A DNA stretch of 64,000 bases from Chloroflexota bacterium (lineage in GTDB: Bacteria > Chloroflexota > Anaerolineae > Caldilineales > Caldilineaceae). Of the stretch, positions 36,088 through 44,380 are shown in pieces; the first letter of the stretch is position 1, and the number at the start of each line of letters is the position of its first letter. The position numbers and the translations under genes were made by a program. The stretch covers positions 1-64,000 of the forward strand of contig JAGWYN010000002.1 in the NCBI GenBank assembly GCA_018969295.1, written 5' to 3'. The notes below the pieces were generated by a model. That model did no database searches and was not told where the DNA came from. It was given only the letters and a program-made list of their open reading frames with translations.

Positions 36088-37740
36088 TCAGTGGCCAGCC
36101 CTGGAAGAGACACCCCTTTCGCCAGCACGATGTGCATCCCCTCTGCTGTGACGGGATGCTCCACGCAGTTGTTGCTGCAGCGGGGGCAAGAGAGGGAGCA
36201 GATCGCTGGCGACGACTCCTGCCTCGCCGAGGGTGGCAGCACACTGCAGGCCCGCCTGGCCGTGCAACCAGGCGCCGACGCACGCTGCCGCAAACGGCGA
36301 ACTGCCCTGCGCCAACAAGCCGCCGATCAGCCCGGCCAGAATATCGCCGCTGCCAGCGGTTGCCAGCGCCGCAGTGGCGATCGGCAGCACAGCCAGCTGG
36401 CCATCGGAGGAGGCCACCACCGTGTACGGGCCTTTCAACAGCACCGTGCACTGCCACTCCTGTGCTTTTTGTCTGGCCAGCGCCCAGCGGTGGGCGGTCA
36501 CCTCAGCCACCGGCAGCCCACACAGACGGGCCATTTCGGCAGGATGTGGTGTCAGCACACAATCAGCTGGCAGCCGCTCGGCCCAATCTTCGAGCGCAGC
36601 CAGCCCATTCAGCCCGTCTGCATCGAACACAGTGGCTGGCAGAGGCAGTTCCAGCAAATGGGCGAGCAGTGTGCGGGTCTCTGGGGTCTGGTTCAGGCCG
36701 CAGCCCACCACCAGCGCCCGGCAACCGGACAGGTGCGGAGCGATCCACTCAGCTGCTGTGCCGGCAATCCCAGCCCCGTTCGTCCCTTCGGCGGCAGGCA
36801 GCAGCAGCCAGGTCGGTTCAGGAAGTCGGCCTGCAACCTGAGCCCAGACCGTTCGGATCGTCGCCACCGTGACCAATCCAGCGCCAGCGCGGCCGGCTGC
36901 GCTGCTGGCCAGCAGCGCAGCACCAGGGTAGGCTTCGCTTCCGACAACCAACAGCACCCTGCCAAAGGTTCCTTTGTGGCTGTCCGGCGGACGGGGCGGC
37001 AGCCAGGTTCGCACCGCAGCGGCATCGAGGACAAAGGTGGGCACCTCTGCAACCCACGCCGGGTCGATCCCAATGTCTACTACAGAGAGCTCGCCTACCG
37101 CAGCGGCCGCCGGAAACTGATAGTGGCCCGCCTTGGCGCAGGCAAAGGTCACTGTCAGATCAGGAAAGAGCGTCTGTGGATCCAGATCGCCTGTGTCACA
37201 GTTCATTCCGCTGGCACAGTCGACAGCCACAAGGGGCGGTGCCGGCGAACGAGCGGCCTGTGCCGTGCGGGCCGCAGCCAAGATGGCCGCCAGTGGCCCT
37301 GTCACCGGACGGTTGGCACCAGTCCCGAGCAGCGCGTCGACGAAGACGTCAGCCTGCTGCAGCCACACCCGCAGCGTAGCCAGACTGGGGTCGCTTTCTG
37401 CATTGGCGACGGCCACGCCTGCTTCCTCCACCCTGGCCAGCCAGAGACCGACAGCATTCCCCTCCCGGGCTGGTCGTTTCCAGAGATAGACCTGCACGCT
37501 GGCTCCAGCCTGTCGCAGGCAATCAGCACAGACCAGCCCATCGCCGCCGTTGTGGCCTGGCCCGGCCAACACCAGATAGGAAACAGCGCCGTAACGGCCC
37601 CACAGCGCGGAGGCAACGGCCCGGCCTGCCGCCTCCATCATCGCCCCATACGGGTGGCCGGCCGCAGCGGCGCGCCGTTCGAGTGCCTGCATCTCAGCAA
37701 CACTCACAATACGCTTCGGCGAGAGCACGGCTTCCAGCAA
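36088..37740 (-). CDS. nnr: Bifunctional NAD(P)HX epimerase/ADP-dependent dehydratase
   Basis: 550 residues with two domains. The N-terminal YjeF_N epimerase has GPGHNGGDGLVCADCLRQAG and ALLGTGANRPVTGPL. The C-terminal carbohydrate-kinase-like dehydratase has GRVLLVVGSEAYPGAALLA and ATAGSGDILAGLIGGLLAQG, the nucleotide-binding loop. Together they repair hydrated NADH and NADPH. Start is TTG 37740 with GGAGG upstream. About 45 C-terminal residues after the domain are Arg/His-rich and without a match. Confidence 0.88.
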   Translation of the reverse strand: MLEAVLSPKRIVSVAEMQALERRAAAAGHPYGAMMEAAGRAVASALWGRYGAVSYLVLAGPGHNGGDGLVCADCLRQAGASVQVYLWKRPAREGNAVGLWLARVEEAGVAVANAESDPSLATLRVWLQQADVFVDALLGTGANRPVTGPLAAILAAARTAQAARSPAPPLVAVDCASGMNCDTGDLDPQTLFPDLTVTFACAKAGHYQFPAAAAVGELSVVDIGIDPAWVAEVPTFVLDAAAVRTWLPPRPPDSHKGTFGRVLLVVGSEAYPGAALLASSAAGRAGAGLVTVATIRTVWAQVAGRLPEPTWLLLPAAEGTNGAGIAGTAAEWIAPHLSGCRALVVGCGLNQTPETRTLLAHLLELPLPATVFDADGLNGLAALEDWAERLPADCVLTPHPAEMARLCGLPVAEVTAHRWALARQKAQEWQCTVLLKGPYTVVASSDGQLAVLPIATAALATAGSGDILAGLIGGLLAQGSSPFAAACVGAWLHGQAGLQCAATLGEAGVVASDLLPLLPPLQQQLRGASRHSRGDAHRAGERGVSSRAGH

Positions 37741-37763
37741 AAATCCCTCCAGCGGAACTGGAC

Positions 37764-38393
37764 TCAGGTGCCTGACATTTGGGGCGGCTGCGGCGCCAGA
37801 TCCATCTCTTGCAGCAGGCCAACCAGCGCGTAGTTGTGGCTGAGCACCAACAGCCCGGGCAGAATCAACAGGACTGGCACCACCAACACGATGCTGACCA
37901 CGGCCAACAACAGTTGAAAGAGCAGCATCAGCACGGAATAGAGGGGGTGGCGAATCACCAACAAAAAACTATTGCGCAACAGCAACGGCACTGTCGGTTC
38001 ATTTTGTTGCCAGAAGAGTGGGTAAAAATACTGGGCAGCCAACACCGAGAGCAGCAGCAGCCAGAGCGTGATAAACCCAGGCACCACCAGCCAGCCGCCG
38101 CCGCTCAAATAAAAATTGATACTGATCGTCATGGCGATCGGTGCAAACACCAGCAGCAGTGCCAACAATGCCCCGCGGCCAATGTGCTGTCTGGCTCCTT
38201 CCCAGAAAAAGCCAAACTCCACCCGTTTGTAGTTGGCCATGCGGTTGGCAACATGGTGCATGCCAGCCCAGGTCATCGGTGCCGTAACGACCAGCAACGT
38301 CCCAATCCAAAAGAGAACACTGAGGCCGACCACCAAAAAAAATTCTTCGTAGGCACCTTTGAAGGTGCGCCCCATGATTGTGAAAGCTTTCAT
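37764..38393 (-). CDS. Integral membrane protein (YesL/DUF624-like topology)
   Basis: 209 residues with about five hydrophobic helices. FFLVVGLSVLFWIGTLLVVTAPMTWAGMHHVANRMA at the N-terminus and the long central helices are similar to DUF624 (YesL) proteins, which often accompany carbohydrate uptake genes, but no such gene is next to it. The match is by topology and two motifs only. A TATAAT sits only eight bases before the ATG, so the mRNA may be leaderless. Confidence 0.6.
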   Translation of the reverse strand: MKAFTIMGRTFKGAYEEFFLVVGLSVLFWIGTLLVVTAPMTWAGMHHVANRMANYKRVEFGFFWEGARQHIGRGALLALLLVFAPIAMTISINFYLSGGGWLVVPGFITLWLLLLSVLAAQYFYPLFWQQNEPTVPLLLRNSFLLVIRHPLYSVLMLLFQLLLAVVSIVLVVPVLLILPGLLVLSHNYALVGLLQEMDLAPQPPQMSGT

Positions 38394-38401
38394 GGGAAAA
38401 A

Positions 38402-38410
38402 ATTATACCA
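38402..38410 (-). promoter_or_regulatory. Extended -10 of the membrane protein gene, possible leaderless transcript
   Basis: Minus strand TGGTATAAT (plus ATTATA at 38402-38407). Only eight bases separate the -10 from ATG 38393, so transcription would start at or next to the start codon. A -35-like GAGTTT lies at 17 bases. Confidence 0.55.
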
Positions 38411-38668
38411 CAGCCGCCCCCTACAAACTCCTGTCGAAGCTGTCAAACGCACAAACACCGCCTTCGACCGCTGGAAGTGCAGGAAACAGCCCTCGCAGAG
38501 TCCCCCCAATATGGTAAGTGACCTTGCTGGCCCCCATCCCAATAGACGCTACAATCAAAGGAGCGACCGACCTGTGTCCCACTGGTCGCCACACCGATTG
38601 TGGATGTAGCAGAATCTGGGTGTATGCTACAGATCTGGTGAAGGATTGCAGGCAGAGCAAGGAAACGC

Positions 38669-40873
38669 ATGATGAAAAAATGGTTGAGACAACTCGAACA
38701 CAACGGACCGCTGCTCTATGTGTGGATCGCCCTGCTGCTGGTTGCTGGGATGGTTGCAGCCCCGCTTGTCGCCGTGCCCGCCGTCGCCCAGAGCAGCCTG
38801 GATATGGGGAAAACAGCGGTCGCTGGACTGGACGGCGCTCTCCTGATGGACCAGCCAGATGGCAGTCTGCTGCAGAAGTTGGCCGCCGGTGAAGTCGTGA
38901 CAGCCATCGGACGCACGCCGGACAGCCAGTTTCTCTGGGTCGTCACCGACCGCCAGGTCGAGGGCTGGATCCAGGCGAGCCAGCTCGTCATCTTTGGTGC
39001 AGCCAGCCTGCCGGTGATCGGAGGGGATGCCCCCGCAGTGGCCACATCGCCGACAACACCCAGCACAAAAAATACGCTGCCTGCGACACCGGCAGCAACC
39101 GCCACACCGACTGTCCCCCCGACACCGACTGTCACGCCGACTGTCACGCCGACGCCGACCCTCCCCCCGACACCGACTGTCACGCCGACGCCGACCGTCA
39201 CGCCGACGCCGACCCTCCCCCCGACACCGACTGTCACGCCGACGCCGACTGTCACGCCGACGCCAATTCCGACCAGCGACGCAATCGGGGTCACACTTGG
39301 CGAGGGGGCCTTGCTGTACAAAACCCCAGAAGGCGAGCGCTCCCAGGAATTGCCTGGCGCTGAAGCGGTCAATGTATTGGGGCGTACCACCGACGCAACC
39401 TGGCTGCTGGTGGAAACGTTCGACGGCAAACAAGGCTGGCTGCCAGCAGAGCAGCTGGTTGCGTTTGGTATCGAGGAGTTGCCTGACTTGAGCGGCCGGC
39501 CGGCCACCGATCTGTCAGCTGCCGCGGCGGTTGCTCCGGAGACCCCGACGGTTGTGGCCGCCGAGGAGACATCGATGCTCTCTGCTGCCAGCGGGGCTGC
39601 GGAGGCGCTGAGGGTTGTTGCCAGCGGAGCAGTGACGACGATCGACACCCGGCTCAACATTCGTTCTGGCCCTGCCAACAGCTCCCCGATCGTCGGCAAG
39701 GCAGCCAGCGAAGAGCCGCTTGCCGTCGCAGCCCGCAGCAGCGACAACCTCTGGCTTTTGATCGTGCGGGCCGACCTCCCTGCCGGAGCAGGCTGGGTTG
39801 CGGCCGAACTGGTCACCCTGGAAGGCGCTGTCGGCGACCTGCCGGTGGCAACCGACACATTTGAGGAGACTGCTGCGCAAGAAGCCCCTGCGAGCTGGCT
39901 CCCTACTGCGACCGCTGAAGCTGCGATACCGGCCCCCCGACAGGCTTCGACGGGGCTCGACGGCACCCTTGTTTTTCAAAACGGGCGCGGCGCACTCTAC
40001 GTGTACGACCTGGCAAGGGGCTCTGTGCGTTACCTGACCAGCGGCTTTGACCCGGATATCAGCCGGGATGGCAGCAAGGTCACCTTCGTGCGCGACGGGG
40101 TGTACACCATCCAGATCGACGGGACAGGCGAACGCCTGCTCCACCGCAGCGAACTGGTGACCTCCCCCAAGTGGAGCCCGGACGGCCAACGTGTGGTCTT
40201 CAGCCGGCTGCTGGGGGAGTACAAATGTTGGGACACCGAATTCTTCGGGTGTGTCAGCGTCAAGGAGCTCTCTGGCCGCTTTCCAGGTGCGCCGCCAGCC
40301 ATTCTTCAATCCATCTTCTTGAGCGGCTACGACCGCATCTCGCTGCCCAATTTTGGCCTGTCTCGGGTCGACGCTGACGGCAAAGAATTTCGGGATGTGG
40401 CGGCGCTTGACTCTGCGATGGCCCCTGATTGGAGCGACGGCGGGATCGTCTATCAATCCAAGGCGGGCCTTGAGGTGACCGACGACACCGCCGACGCCGA
40501 CACCCGGTCGGTACAAAATGCGCACTGGGACTGGGACCCGGACTGGGCACCCGACGGTGGGCGCATCGTTTACCAGTCCAAGGAGGGATCCCACTGGGAA
40601 ATTTTTGGCATCTCTCCGGACGGAAGCGGGGTCTTTGCTTTGACCCGACCGGTCACAACCTTGGTCGACGAACTGCCCAGCAATGTAGCCCCTGCTTTCA
40701 GCCCCACTGGCCAACAGATCGTCTATTTGAGCAATCGCGACGAGGAGAACGACGCAGGTCCCTGGCGGCTCTGGGTGATGGCAGCAGATGGCAGCAACCA
40801 GCGTCCACTGCCGATCGAAATTGAAATTTCTTATGGGTACGGTGGAGAGCAAGTTGTCAGCTGGGGACCGTGA
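38669..40873 (+). CDS. Exported SH3 and PD40/TolB-like propeller protein
   Basis: 734 residues. A signal-anchor (YVWIALLLVAGMVAAPLVAVPAVA) is followed by an SH3-like domain (VAGLDGALLMDQPDGSLLQKLAAGEVV), a Thr-Pro linker (about 146-202), two more SH3-like segments (IGVTLGEGALLYKTPEG and IDTRLNIRSGPANSSPIVG) and a C-terminal PD40 beta propeller (PDISRDGSKVTFVRDGV, SPKWSPDGQRVVFSRL, PAFSPTGQQIVYLSN). It is probably a surface or periplasm-side binding protein. Start ATG 38669 has AAGGA upstream; an ATG follows directly at 38672. A terminator lies right behind it. Function cannot be assigned further. Confidence 0.75.
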   Translation: MMKKWLRQLEHNGPLLYVWIALLLVAGMVAAPLVAVPAVAQSSLDMGKTAVAGLDGALLMDQPDGSLLQKLAAGEVVTAIGRTPDSQFLWVVTDRQVEGWIQASQLVIFGAASLPVIGGDAPAVATSPTTPSTKNTLPATPAATATPTVPPTPTVTPTVTPTPTLPPTPTVTPTPTVTPTPTLPPTPTVTPTPTVTPTPIPTSDAIGVTLGEGALLYKTPEGERSQELPGAEAVNVLGRTTDATWLLVETFDGKQGWLPAEQLVAFGIEELPDLSGRPATDLSAAAAVAPETPTVVAAEETSMLSAASGAAEALRVVASGAVTTIDTRLNIRSGPANSSPIVGKAASEEPLAVAARSSDNLWLLIVRADLPAGAGWVAAELVTLEGAVGDLPVATDTFEETAAQEAPASWLPTATAEAAIPAPRQASTGLDGTLVFQNGRGALYVYDLARGSVRYLTSGFDPDISRDGSKVTFVRDGVYTIQIDGTGERLLHRSELVTSPKWSPDGQRVVFSRLLGEYKCWDTEFFGCVSVKELSGRFPGAPPAILQSIFLSGYDRISLPNFGLSRVDADGKEFRDVAALDSAMAPDWSDGGIVYQSKAGLEVTDDTADADTRSVQNAHWDWDPDWAPDGGRIVYQSKEGSHWEIFGISPDGSGVFALTRPVTTLVDELPSNVAPAFSPTGQQIVYLSNRDEENDAGPWRLWVMAADGSNQRPLPIEIEISYGYGGEQVVSWGP
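39103..39270 (+). repeat. Minisatellite encoding the Thr-Pro linker
   Basis: Near-identical units built from CCGACACCGACTGTCACG and CCGACGCCGACC, with two clear 36-base higher-order units each starting CCGACACCGACTGTCACG and ending in CCCTCCCC. Units are multiples of three, so copy-number change would keep the frame. Confidence 0.8.
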
Positions 40874-40890
40874 TCCATCTGGAAAAAATC

Positions 40891-40921
40891 AGGCTGGGGC
40901 GATGTTTGCCCCAGCCTTTTT
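40891..40921. terminator. Intrinsic terminator, bidirectional
   Basis: AGGCTGGGGC (40891-40900) with GCCCCAGCCT (40908-40917), seven-base loop, T-run on the plus strand and A-run upstream (GGAAAAAATC), so it can stop transcription from both sides. Confidence 0.8.
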
Positions 40922-41327
40922 AATTGGAGTCTCCCACGATCTGGCGCTGCAATTTCTGGAGAGGCGTCACCCCGTGGTTGATTGCCACAGGACGCAACTC
41001 GGGGTTCAGGACCACGGTAGCCGGCACCGTCATGATGCCGTACAGGTCAGCGAGCGCTCGCTGTTCGATGGCGTCGAGCTTGTGCACGGCGACATCCAGC
41101 CGGGCTTGCAGCTGGGCCAGAATTGGGGTCTGCTGCAGCCGGCACTGCGCACACTCATGGGTCGTGAAATAGAGGACAGCAGGTTTTCCGCCTTGCACAG
41201 CAGGTGGCACTGCTGGGGGGGCTTTCTGCAACCCTTGGAGCTGGCGCTGCTGCCAATGGCGCCAAAGCCCATAAAGAAGCACTGCTGCCAGAGCGATTGC
41301 AGCAACGATCAGCACTCTTTCCAACAT
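40920..41327 (-). CDS. Membrane-anchored thioredoxin-like protein
   Basis: 135 residues. An N-terminal helix (VLIVAAIALAAVLLYGLW) anchors a thioredoxin fold with a CAQC active site in TTHECAQCRLQQTPIL and the cis-Pro segment IMTVPATVVLNPEL. It is the last gene of the cysO-like operon, 13 bases after the DUF4395 gene. DUF4395 and thioredoxin are often adjacent; a role in sulfur transfer or redox balance outside the membrane is inferred. Confidence 0.8.
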   Translation of the reverse strand: MLERVLIVAAIALAAVLLYGLWRHWQQRQLQGLQKAPPAVPPAVQGGKPAVLYFTTHECAQCRLQQTPILAQLQARLDVAVHKLDAIEQRALADLYGIMTVPATVVLNPELRPVAINHGVTPLQKLQRQIVGDSN

Positions 41328-41340
41328 GGCACACTCCTTT

Positions 41341-41799
41341 TTAGGATTGCTTGGTTTTGACAGCAGCCGGCCAGGAGGGCAGCACGGGGGTCACGCCGAG
41401 CCTCCCCAGCTGGTAGAAAAGAAAGCAGCCCGCACAGAACCCCAGAAACAGGTTGACCGCAGCCAGGGCCACGACCAGCCAGGCCAGCGTCCAGCCAGCG
41501 ACGGGCAACGCACCCCAGAGCAGCCCTGTGCTGGCCAACAGAAAAAGTCCGCCGAGCCCCTGGGCAAAGAGATGGGGGCGAAGGTCATCCTTGCGTAGAT
41601 CAGGATGGAGCCAGCCCTGCGGCGCGATCAGCCGGGTATAGACAAGTTTGAACAGCCCAGCCTGCGGCCATATCGTGCCGACCAGCATCACTGCGGCCAC
41701 GGCGGCGACCAGCCCGCTCGCGTCCAGGAGAAAGGCCACCACCACCAGGCCGATGATCGCGGCCTGGTTAAAACGCAGAGCAGTATAATCGACGTTCAT
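41341..41799 (-). CDS. DUF4395 membrane protein
   Basis: 152 residues with three to four helices. The N-terminus starts VDYTALRFNQAAIIGLVVVAFLLD, and NLFLGFCAGCFLFYQLGRLG near the C-terminus carries the conserved Cys pair FCAGCF. Start ATG 41799 has AAAGGAG directly upstream. DUF4395 proteins are of unknown function but occur with thioredoxin and sulfur-carrier genes, as here. The two Cys suggest a membrane thiol role, which remains inference. Confidence 0.8.
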   Translation of the reverse strand: MNVDYTALRFNQAAIIGLVVVAFLLDASGLVAAVAAVMLVGTIWPQAGLFKLVYTRLIAPQGWLHPDLRKDDLRPHLFAQGLGGLFLLASTGLLWGALPVAGWTLAWLVVALAAVNLFLGFCAGCFLFYQLGRLGVTPVLPSWPAAVKTKQS

Positions 41800-41839
41800 T
41801 GGTCTCTCCTTTGCAAATGAGCAGGGAGGAGCCCCCTGC

Positions 41840-42775
41840 TCAGCCAAACAGCCCCAGGCTGACATATTTGCTGCCGTCGTCGGGCAGCACGGTCACGATG
41901 CAACCTTTTTGTACCTGGTGGGCCAGCGCTACCGCCACTTGCACAGCTGCACCGGCGCTGATCCCGACGAAGAGCCCGCCAGTTCGGGCCAGCTGCTGGG
42001 TCATTGCCCAGGCATCTTCGCTGGCCACCCTCCAGAAACGGTCCGGGAGGCCGGCATCGTAGATCCCCGGCACGATCGCACTTTCCAGATGCTTCAACCC
42101 CTCGATCACCGCAAGCTCGTCCTCGGGCTGCACAGCGACCAGTTCGATCGCTGGGTTGCATTCCTTCAGATAGCGTCCGGTCCCCATGAATGTTCCGGTC
42201 GTGCCCAGCCCGGCCACAAAATGGGTCACCCCTTCGGCGCTTTGCTGCCAGATTTCCGGGCCCGTCGTCGCATAATGCGCCTGCCAGTTGGCAGGGTTGT
42301 TGTACTGGTTGGTGTAGACATACCGTTCGGGGGCAGCGGCCACAATGGCGCGTACGGTTTCGATCGCGCCGTCTGAGCCTTCCAGCGGGTCTGATTCGAT
42401 CAAGGTGGCCCCGTAGGCCTTGACCAGCGCCTTGCGTTCGGCGCTGACGTTGGCTGGCATGACCAGCTGTACCGCATAGCCCTTGACCGATCCGATCAAG
42501 GCCAGCGCGATGCCTGTGTTGCCCGAGCTGCTGTCGATCAAAATTTTGCCGGGTGTCAGCTGGCCAGAACGCTCGGCCTCTTCGACCATACGCAACGCGG
42601 CGCGCGCTTTGATGGAGCCGCCGGGGTTGGTCCATTCCGCCTTGGCCAACAATCTGACCGAATTCGGCACCCCCTGCCGATGGGCAAATTCGCTCAAATC
42701 CAACAGGGGGGTGTTGCCGATCTGGGCCAGGATCGTGCTGGCGGCTGGGATGCTGCGTTCAAGCGTGCGAAGCAT
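41840..42775 (-). CDS. cysM: Cysteine synthase CysM, probably using a protein thiocarboxylate
   Basis: 311 residues, fold-type II PLP enzyme. The PLP lysine is in NPGGSIKARAALRMVEEAE, the phosphate loop is GLGTTGTFMGTGRY, and DSSSGNTGIALALIG binds the substrate. The GTTGTFMGTGRYLKECNP segment and the overall length are like mycobacterial CysM, which takes O-phosphoserine and thiocarboxylated CysO rather than free sulfide. The operon context with a carrier protein and an E1-like activator supports that. Direct sulfide-dependent O-acetylserine use cannot be excluded. Confidence 0.85.
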   Translation of the reverse strand: MLRTLERSIPAASTILAQIGNTPLLDLSEFAHRQGVPNSVRLLAKAEWTNPGGSIKARAALRMVEEAERSGQLTPGKILIDSSSGNTGIALALIGSVKGYAVQLVMPANVSAERKALVKAYGATLIESDPLEGSDGAIETVRAIVAAAPERYVYTNQYNNPANWQAHYATTGPEIWQQSAEGVTHFVAGLGTTGTFMGTGRYLKECNPAIELVAVQPEDELAVIEGLKHLESAIVPGIYDAGLPDRFWRVASEDAWAMTQQLARTGGLFVGISAGAAVQVAVALAHQVQKGCIVTVLPDDGSKYVSLGLFG

Positions 42776-42790
42776 GGCCGGGTTCTCCTC

Positions 42791-44011
42791 TCAGACAGCA
42801 ACCTGTTCGATGCTCTGTTCGCGTGCTGGGAAACCACAAAACTGTTCGTAGTCGATCAGCTGGGTCACGGTGGCATGGTCCCCGCAGAGCGGGCAGTCCG
42901 GGCTGCGCTGCACCTTGAGCGTGCGGAAACTCATGTCGAGCGTGTCGACCATCAGCAGCTGGCCCACCAACGGTTCGCCCACACCCAGGATCAGCTTGAT
43001 CGCTTCGATCGCCTGGATGGAGCCGACGATCCCGGGCAGCACGCCGAGCACACCGGCTTCGGCGCAGCTGGGCACTTCGCCGGGCGCAGGTGGTTCCGGG
43101 TAGAGACAGCGGTAGCAGGGGCCGCCGCGGAGCCCTTGCTCCGGGGAATCCGGCAGATAGACAGTTGCCTGGCCCTCGAACATAAAGATGCTGCCGTCGA
43201 CCAGCGGTTTGCCCAGCATGTGGCAGGCGTCATTGACCAGGTAGCGGGTGGGGAAGTTGTCTGAACCGTTGAGCACAATGTCGTACTGGCGGAGGATCTC
43301 CAAGGCATTGTCGCTGGTCAAAGGGGCGTTGTGTGGCACAACCTTGACATCTGGGTTGATGTCGCGGATGCGGTCGGCGGCCGACTCCACCTTGGGGCGG
43401 CCGACATCCTTGTTGCCGTGCAGCAGCTGCCGCTGCAGATTGGAGACATCGACGACATCAAAATCGACGATGCCGAGTGTGCCGACGCCGGCAGCTGCCA
43501 GGTACATAGCAGCCGGGCTGCCCAGCCCGCCAGCCCCGATCAGCAACACTTTGGCTTCCAGCAGCTTGATCTGGCCAGCCTCGCCCACCTCTTTGAGCAA
43601 GGTGTGGCGTGAATAGCGCAGCCGTTGATCGTCGCTCAGGATACGCGGCACCGTAAAGCGAAAGCCGACGTTTTTCCAGCCGTTGAAACCGCCGATCATC
43701 GAGGTCACTCGGGTGTAGCCCATCTCTTTGAGGTTGCGGGCAGCCAGCAACGAACGCACACCGCCCGCGCAGTAGACCACGACGGGCGCATTCCGGTCGG
43801 GCTGGTGCTGTTCGATCTGCAACTCCAGGTAGCCGCGCGGGATGAAGATCGCGCCGGGCAGGTGTCCCTGCACAAACTCGTCGCGCTCGCGAACGTCGAC
43901 GATTGTCACCGGATGGCGGGCATCGATCTGTTGTTTGACCTGGTGTGCGGTGAGCTCGGGCACCTCACGGCGGGCCCGGTCGAGCAGCTGGTCTCGGTTG
44001 AGCGCTGTCAT
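42791..44011 (-). CDS. moeB: Rhodanese-ThiF fusion, sulfur-carrier adenylyltransferase/sulfurtransferase
   Basis: 406 residues. An N-terminal rhodanese domain (about 20-115) has the active-site loop VVYCAGGVRS. The C-terminal ThiF/MoeB E1-like domain has GAGGLGSPAAMYLAAAGVG, DFDVVDVSNLQRQ, and zinc CxxC pairs CYRCLYPEPP and CPLCGDH. It should adenylate the C-terminus of the neighbouring ubiquitin-like carrier and transfer sulfur from the rhodanese cysteine. In MoeZ and MOCS3 the rhodanese is at the C-terminus, so the domain order is reversed here. The ATG follows the carrier gene by three bases. Confidence 0.88.
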   Translation of the reverse strand: MTALNRDQLLDRARREVPELTAHQVKQQIDARHPVTIVDVRERDEFVQGHLPGAIFIPRGYLELQIEQHQPDRNAPVVVYCAGGVRSLLAARNLKEMGYTRVTSMIGGFNGWKNVGFRFTVPRILSDDQRLRYSRHTLLKEVGEAGQIKLLEAKVLLIGAGGLGSPAAMYLAAAGVGTLGIVDFDVVDVSNLQRQLLHGNKDVGRPKVESAADRIRDINPDVKVVPHNAPLTSDNALEILRQYDIVLNGSDNFPTRYLVNDACHMLGKPLVDGSIFMFEGQATVYLPDSPEQGLRGGPCYRCLYPEPPAPGEVPSCAEAGVLGVLPGIVGSIQAIEAIKLILGVGEPLVGQLLMVDTLDMSFRTLKVQRSPDCPLCGDHATVTQLIDYEQFCGFPAREQSIEQVAV

Positions 44012-44014
44012 CGG

Positions 44015-44293
44015 TCACCCCTCTCCGCCAGCCATTGCCGGCACGATCGAGACCTTGTCCCCTTCGCGCACAGGTGTATGCAGCCCCTGCAAACCCCGAA
44101 TTTCGTCGTCGTTGACAAAGACATTGATGAATCGTTTGACGTTGCCATCGTCGTCGAGCAGCCGGTCGGCTACGCCCGGGTACTGGGCATCGACCGCCTG
44201 GATCAGCGTGCCGATGTCGGTGCCGGTCGCCTCCACCTTGGCCAGCCCGCCGGTCAGTCGGCGCAGGGGGGTGGGTACATAGACTGTCGCCAT
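44015..44293 (-). CDS. cysO: Ubiquitin-like sulfur carrier protein (CysO/MoaD/ThiS type)
   Basis: 92 residues, beta-grasp fold: ATVYVPTPLRRLTGGLAKVEATG, then FINVFVNDDEIR and the tail GDKVSIVPAMAGGEG. The diglycine needed for adenylation is followed by Glu-Gly, so it is not at the C-terminus. Start ATG 44293 is the residue expected by comparison with CysO (MxxTVxxPTxLR). It heads the operon cysO-moeB-cysM-DUF4395-thioredoxin, which supports cysteine synthesis over molybdopterin or thiamine. Confidence 0.85.
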   Translation of the reverse strand: MATVYVPTPLRRLTGGLAKVEATGTDIGTLIQAVDAQYPGVADRLLDDDGNVKRFINVFVNDDEIRGLQGLHTPVREGDKVSIVPAMAGGEG

Positions 44294-44318
44294 AAATTGA
44301 GTCCTCTTTCTTTGCTCC

Positions 44319-44350
44319 AAAAAAAAACGAGCCATCCGGGGATGTGCTCG
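44319..44350 (-). terminator. Intrinsic terminator in the cysO leader
   Basis: Minus strand hairpin: CGAGC (plus 44346-44350) and adjacent CAT pair with GCTCG and ATG (plus 44328-44335), with a one-base bulge and six-base loop, then nine U residues (plus A-run 44319-44327). It lies 25 bases before the cysO ATG. Confidence 0.8.
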
Positions 44351-44380
44351 GCAAAATCCGTTTTTGGGTGATGAACAGCG

